7,422 nucleotides of DNA from Candidatus Latescibacterota bacterium (lineage in GTDB: Bacteria > JAAXHH01): positions 1-7,422 of the forward strand of contig JAJECR010000200.1 of the NCBI GenBank assembly GCA_022821935.1, given 5' to 3'. A program made the translations under genes and the position numbers. Positions within the stretch are counted from its first letter, which is position 1; each line of letters begins with the position of its first letter. Of the stretch, positions 5,271 through 7,422 are shown one piece after another. The notes under the pieces are model-generated. The model was not told where the DNA came from and made no database searches. It saw only the letters and a list, made by a program, of their open reading frames with translations.

Positions 5271-6705
5271 CATCCGGGCGCTGCCGCTGCAGCTCCTGCT
5301 GAGGAGCCATCCGGAGTGGCGGGAAAGGCCGGTGGCGGTGGTGGAAGAAGAAAAGCCCCTGAGCCCCGTTCTGTGGCTCAACGCCGTGGCCGTCCGGAAC
5401 GGGATCCGGTCGGGCCTGCGGTACGCCGCGGCCCTTTCCCTGGACCGCCACCTGTGCGCCGGGACGGTTTCGGAGGAGGAACTCCGGGCCGCGGTCCGGC
5501 AGGTCCACGGGGAACTGGACCGCTTCAGTCCCCGGGTGGAGCCGTGCGGGGACGAGCCGGGCGTCTTCTGGGTGGACGCGGGCGGACTGGGCTGGCTCTA
5601 CGGGTCGCTCGAAGACTGGGCTGGACAGATGCACGCCTGCCTTTCCCGGCTGGAACTCTCGGCGAGCATCGCGGTCGGCTTTGGCCGTTTCGGCACGTAT
5701 GCCATCGCCAGGGCGAAGGACGCGGTGACCGTACTCCCCTCCGTGGAAATCGAGGAGGCCGAAAGCCGCGAGGTGCGGCTGCTTGATCTGCAGCTCGATC
5801 CTAAGCTTCGGGAACGCCTGGACAAGCTGGCCGTGTATACCGTGGGGGACTTCCTGGCGCTTCCCGGGGAGCGTATCGCACGGCATCTCGGCGAGCAGGC
5901 CAGGGAACTCTACCGCTTTGCGGAGGGTGAACGGCCGCTGCCTCTCCAGCCCCGGACGCTTCCCGAACCCCTTCGCGCCCGGATGGAACTGGACGAAAAC
6001 GAATCTGACGCCCGGAGCCTGCTGTTCCGGGTATCTCAGCTCCTGGCGTCCCTGCTGAAGGCCGTCGCCGGAAGATGCCAGGCGGTCGCGGCGCTCCGGC
6101 TGGAATTCCGCCAGGAGGACGGGGCGCGGCGCCGTTGTCGCATCCAGGCGGCAGAGCCGACGCTGGCTGCATCGGTACTGCTGGAACTGGCCGGCCTGCA
6201 CCTGGAAACGGTCTCCTTCCCCTTCCCCCCGGTGGAGTTGTCTCTTGAGGTGGAGGGGGTAGGCGTCACCGCCGACAAGCTGAACCTGTTGCAGGAGAAC
6301 CCGAACCGCGATACCGGGTCGGCCATGCGCGCCCTGGCGCGGGTCCGGGCCGAATTCGGACCCGATTCGGTGCTCACGGCCCGGCTGGAGTCGGGACACC
6401 TTCCGGAGGCCCGTTTCGCGTGGCATCCCTTCGGCAAGCTCACCGGGGCCAGCCCCCGGCCGGTCGCGGTGCGCTCCCTGGTGCGGCGCGCCCATGCCAG
6501 TCCCCGCGTCCTGGAAGGCCTGCCCGTGAACTGGCCGTCGCCACCGGCCCCGGGTCCACCCCCGGAACACCTGGTCAGCGGCGGATGGTGGACCCGGGAG
6601 GTCCGGAGGGACTACCGCTTTATCGACACCGGCCGGGGAGAAACCCTCTGGGTCTATTACGACCACCGGAGAGCCCGCTGGTACGTGCAGGGACGGGTCG
6701 AATGA
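5215..6705 (+). CDS. imuB: ImuB, catalytically inactive Y-family polymerase homologue
   Basis: The 496-residue product has ImuB length and order: a Y-family-like N-terminal region (about 15-135), a helix-hairpin-helix/thumb region (about 200-235, VGDFLALPGERIARHLG), a little-finger-like region, a linker, and a C-terminal domain ending in DYRFIDTGRGETLWVYYDHRRARWYVQG cut here into its recognisable YRFID...LWVYYD...RWYVQG pattern. Polymerase acidic residues are missing: Asn19 stands where Y-family enzymes have the first Asp, and VDAGG (120-124) replaces the S-x-D-E motif, so Asp121 remains but the Glu is Ala122. This agrees with ImuB acting as a hub joining DnaE2 to the sliding clamp rather than as a polymerase. 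The usual clamp motif (QL-x-LF/LW) appears only as KLNLL (355-359). ATG 5215 has AAGGA eight bases upstream and no alternative start near. It overlaps imuA by 56 bases and is followed 21 bases later by dnaE2. Confidence 0.9.
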   Translation: MDRAGATPKSAGGRTACINIRALPLQLLLRSHPEWRERPVAVVEEEKPLSPVLWLNAVAVRNGIRSGLRYAAALSLDRHLCAGTVSEEELRAAVRQVHGELDRFSPRVEPCGDEPGVFWVDAGGLGWLYGSLEDWAGQMHACLSRLELSASIAVGFGRFGTYAIARAKDAVTVLPSVEIEEAESREVRLLDLQLDPKLRERLDKLAVYTVGDFLALPGERIARHLGEQARELYRFAEGERPLPLQPRTLPEPLRARMELDENESDARSLLFRVSQLLASLLKAVAGRCQAVAALRLEFRQEDGARRRCRIQAAEPTLAASVLLELAGLHLETVSFPFPPVELSLEVEGVGVTADKLNLLQENPNRDTGSAMRALARVRAEFGPDSVLTARLESGHLPEARFAWHPFGKLTGASPRPVAVRSLVRRAHASPRVLEGLPVNWPSPPAPGPPPEHLVSGGWWTREVRRDYRFIDTGRGETLWVYYDHRRARWYVQGRVE

Positions 6706-6719
6706 TGGCCGGCCGCTGA
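6702..6719 (+). other. five-codon mini-ORF linking imuB and dnaE2
   Basis: ATGATGGCCGGCCGCTGA overlaps the imuB stop as ATGA (6702-6705) and ends seven bases before the dnaE2 start codon. dnaE2 has no clear ribosome site, so ribosomes finishing imuB could restart here or re-initiate at 6727. It encodes only MMAGR and is unlikely to make a functional peptide. A role in translational coupling is inference. Confidence 0.3.
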
Positions 6720-6726
6720 GATCATC

Positions 6727-7422
6727 ATGAATTCCGAGCAAACAGCAAGCGGGTCGCGTCCGGCAGCCCCGCTCGGCCCCGTGTCTCCGGATCCGTCCTA
6801 CGCGCCCCTCTGGTGCAAGAGCAACTACTCCTTCCTGGAAGGGGCCAGCCACCCCGAGGAACTGGTGGAAGCCTGCCGGCGCCTGGGCATTCGGTCCCTG
6901 GCCCTTACCGACCGCAACGGGGTGTACGGCATCGTCCGGGCGCACGTCCGCGCCCGGGAACTGGACGTCCACCTGATCGTGGGATCGCAGGTCAGCCTCC
7001 AGGACGGTTCGGAGGTCCTGCTGCTGGCGCAGAACCGGGAAGGCTATGCCCGGCTCTGCCGGCTGCTGACCACCGGCCACCTGCGCGCCTCCAAGGGGAA
7101 CTGCAGGGTAAGTTGGCAGGAGGTGTGCCGCCACAGCCCCGGCCTGATCGCCCTGTGGATCGGCGGCCCCGCCTCCCCCGGCTCCGGGACGACAGGGTCG
7201 ACAGCATATGGAGATCGTGCCGCGGCGTCCGACCGAGCCCGTGTGTCCGGCTCCCCCGCCTCCCCCGGTTCCGGAACCGTCCTGGAACAACTCCGCACTG
7301 CCTTCAAAGACCGCCTGTACGTGGTTCTGGCCCGGCACCTCCGGGCGGAGGAAGCCCTGCGGGAGATCCGTCTCCGGGAGATGGCGGACCGGTTCGGGCT
7401 GTCCACCGTGGCCACCGTAGAG
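6727..7422 (+). CDS. dnaE2: DnaE2, error-prone DNA polymerase III alpha subunit (N-terminus, 3' end cut by window)
   Basis: 232 codons are open to the right edge, covering most of the N-terminal PHP domain of a protein normally a little over 1,000 residues. Recognisable DnaE2 signatures are YSFLEGASHPEELVEACR (34-51), the LALTDRNGVYGIV block (58-70), LIVGSQV (83-89) and GYARLCRLLT (106-115). The polymerase proper lies outside the window. In DnaE-type PHP domains the first metal-binding block is LHxH-like; here it is LWCKS (28-32) with both histidines gone, so no PHP nuclease activity is expected. The start is ATG 6727: the imuB stop is in frame just upstream and no other start lies between, but the ribosome site is poor, which suggests coupling to imuB. 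Residues 147-184 form a Gly/Ser/Pro-rich stretch between two copies of PASPGSGT that looks inserted. The protein should carry out SOS-induced translesion synthesis with ImuB. Confidence 0.93.
   Translation, partial: MNSEQTASGSRPAAPLGPVSPDPSYAPLWCKSNYSFLEGASHPEELVEACRRLGIRSLALTDRNGVYGIVRAHVRARELDVHLIVGSQVSLQDGSEVLLLAQNREGYARLCRLLTTGHLRASKGNCRVSWQEVCRHSPGLIALWIGGPASPGSGTTGSTAYGDRAAASDRARVSGSPASPGSGTVLEQLRTAFKDRLYVVLARHLRAEEALREIRLREMADRFGLSTVATVE
7167..7277. repeat. 24-bp direct repeats flanking an in-frame segment of dnaE2
   Basis: Copies at 7167-7190 and 7254-7277 match at 22 of 24 positions and are offset by 87 bases, exactly 29 codons. Both encode PASPGSGT. The segment between them encodes a low-complexity stretch rich in Ala, Ser, Gly and Arg. 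Both differences (bases 16 and 22 of the unit) are synonymous, which suggests an older duplication kept under protein-level constraint or drift. Confidence 0.8.

Noticed and set aside
4918..7338. An 806-codon open frame on the - strand antisense to imuA, imuB and dnaE2
   Set aside because: It is a by-product of strong GC bias at third positions in the real genes. Its translation is Pro/Gly/Arg-rich with no domain, and the + strand frames carry clear family motifs.

Overview
The window carries the left part of an SOS-mutagenesis cassette (lexA, imuA, imuB, start of dnaE2; + strand, 3906 to the right edge). It is preceded by two unrelated genes on the - strand: an FtsX/MacB-type ABC-transporter permease (1-2283, its 3' end cut by the window edge) and a DUF4143-type AAA ATPase (2521-3681). 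No rRNA, tRNA, CRISPR array or insertion sequence is visible. Two of the six genes, the permease and dnaE2, are open to the window edges, so they have no stop codon here.

Organism: a bacterium. The long tandem-FtsX permease, the DUF4143 ATPase and a lexA-imuA-imuB-dnaE2 gene order suit a high-GC environmental lineage such as Gemmatimonadota, Latescibacterota or a neighbouring FCB-type phylum. This is inference from family resemblance only; no phylogenetic marker is present. Base composition changes across the window: the cassette is strongly GC-rich with GC-biased third positions, the two left-hand genes are moderate, and the two intergenic regions (2284-2520 and 3682-3905) are AT-rich.

Layout: (1) 1-2283, permease on the - strand. 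(2) 2284-2520, AT-rich spacer with a candidate - strand promoter and three GGCTAT-type repeats. (3) 2521-3681, AAA ATPase on the - strand. (4) 3682-3905, divergent promoter region with a strong TTGACA on each strand and a perfect 16-bp palindrome inside the lexA promoter. (5) 3906-4520 lexA; 4605-5270 imuA; 5215-6705 imuB (56-nt overlap with imuA); 6727 onward dnaE2.

How the genes work together: LexA should repress its own operon by binding the palindrome ACAGACA-AA-TGTCTGT, which lies between the -35 and -10 boxes. After DNA damage, RecA-stimulated self-cleavage of LexA at Ala89-Gly90 would relieve repression. ImuA, ImuB and the error-prone polymerase DnaE2 would then be made together for damage tolerance and induced mutagenesis. 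In this family DnaE2 is the working polymerase and ImuB is a catalytically dead Y-family hub, and the missing acidic residues seen here agree. The cassette type is known. The points that merit follow-up are the operator sequence paired with a non-E. coli-like LexA recognition helix, a degenerate clamp motif in ImuB, a 15-bp tandem repeat at the start of imuA, and a repeat-flanked insertion in the DnaE2 PHP domain.
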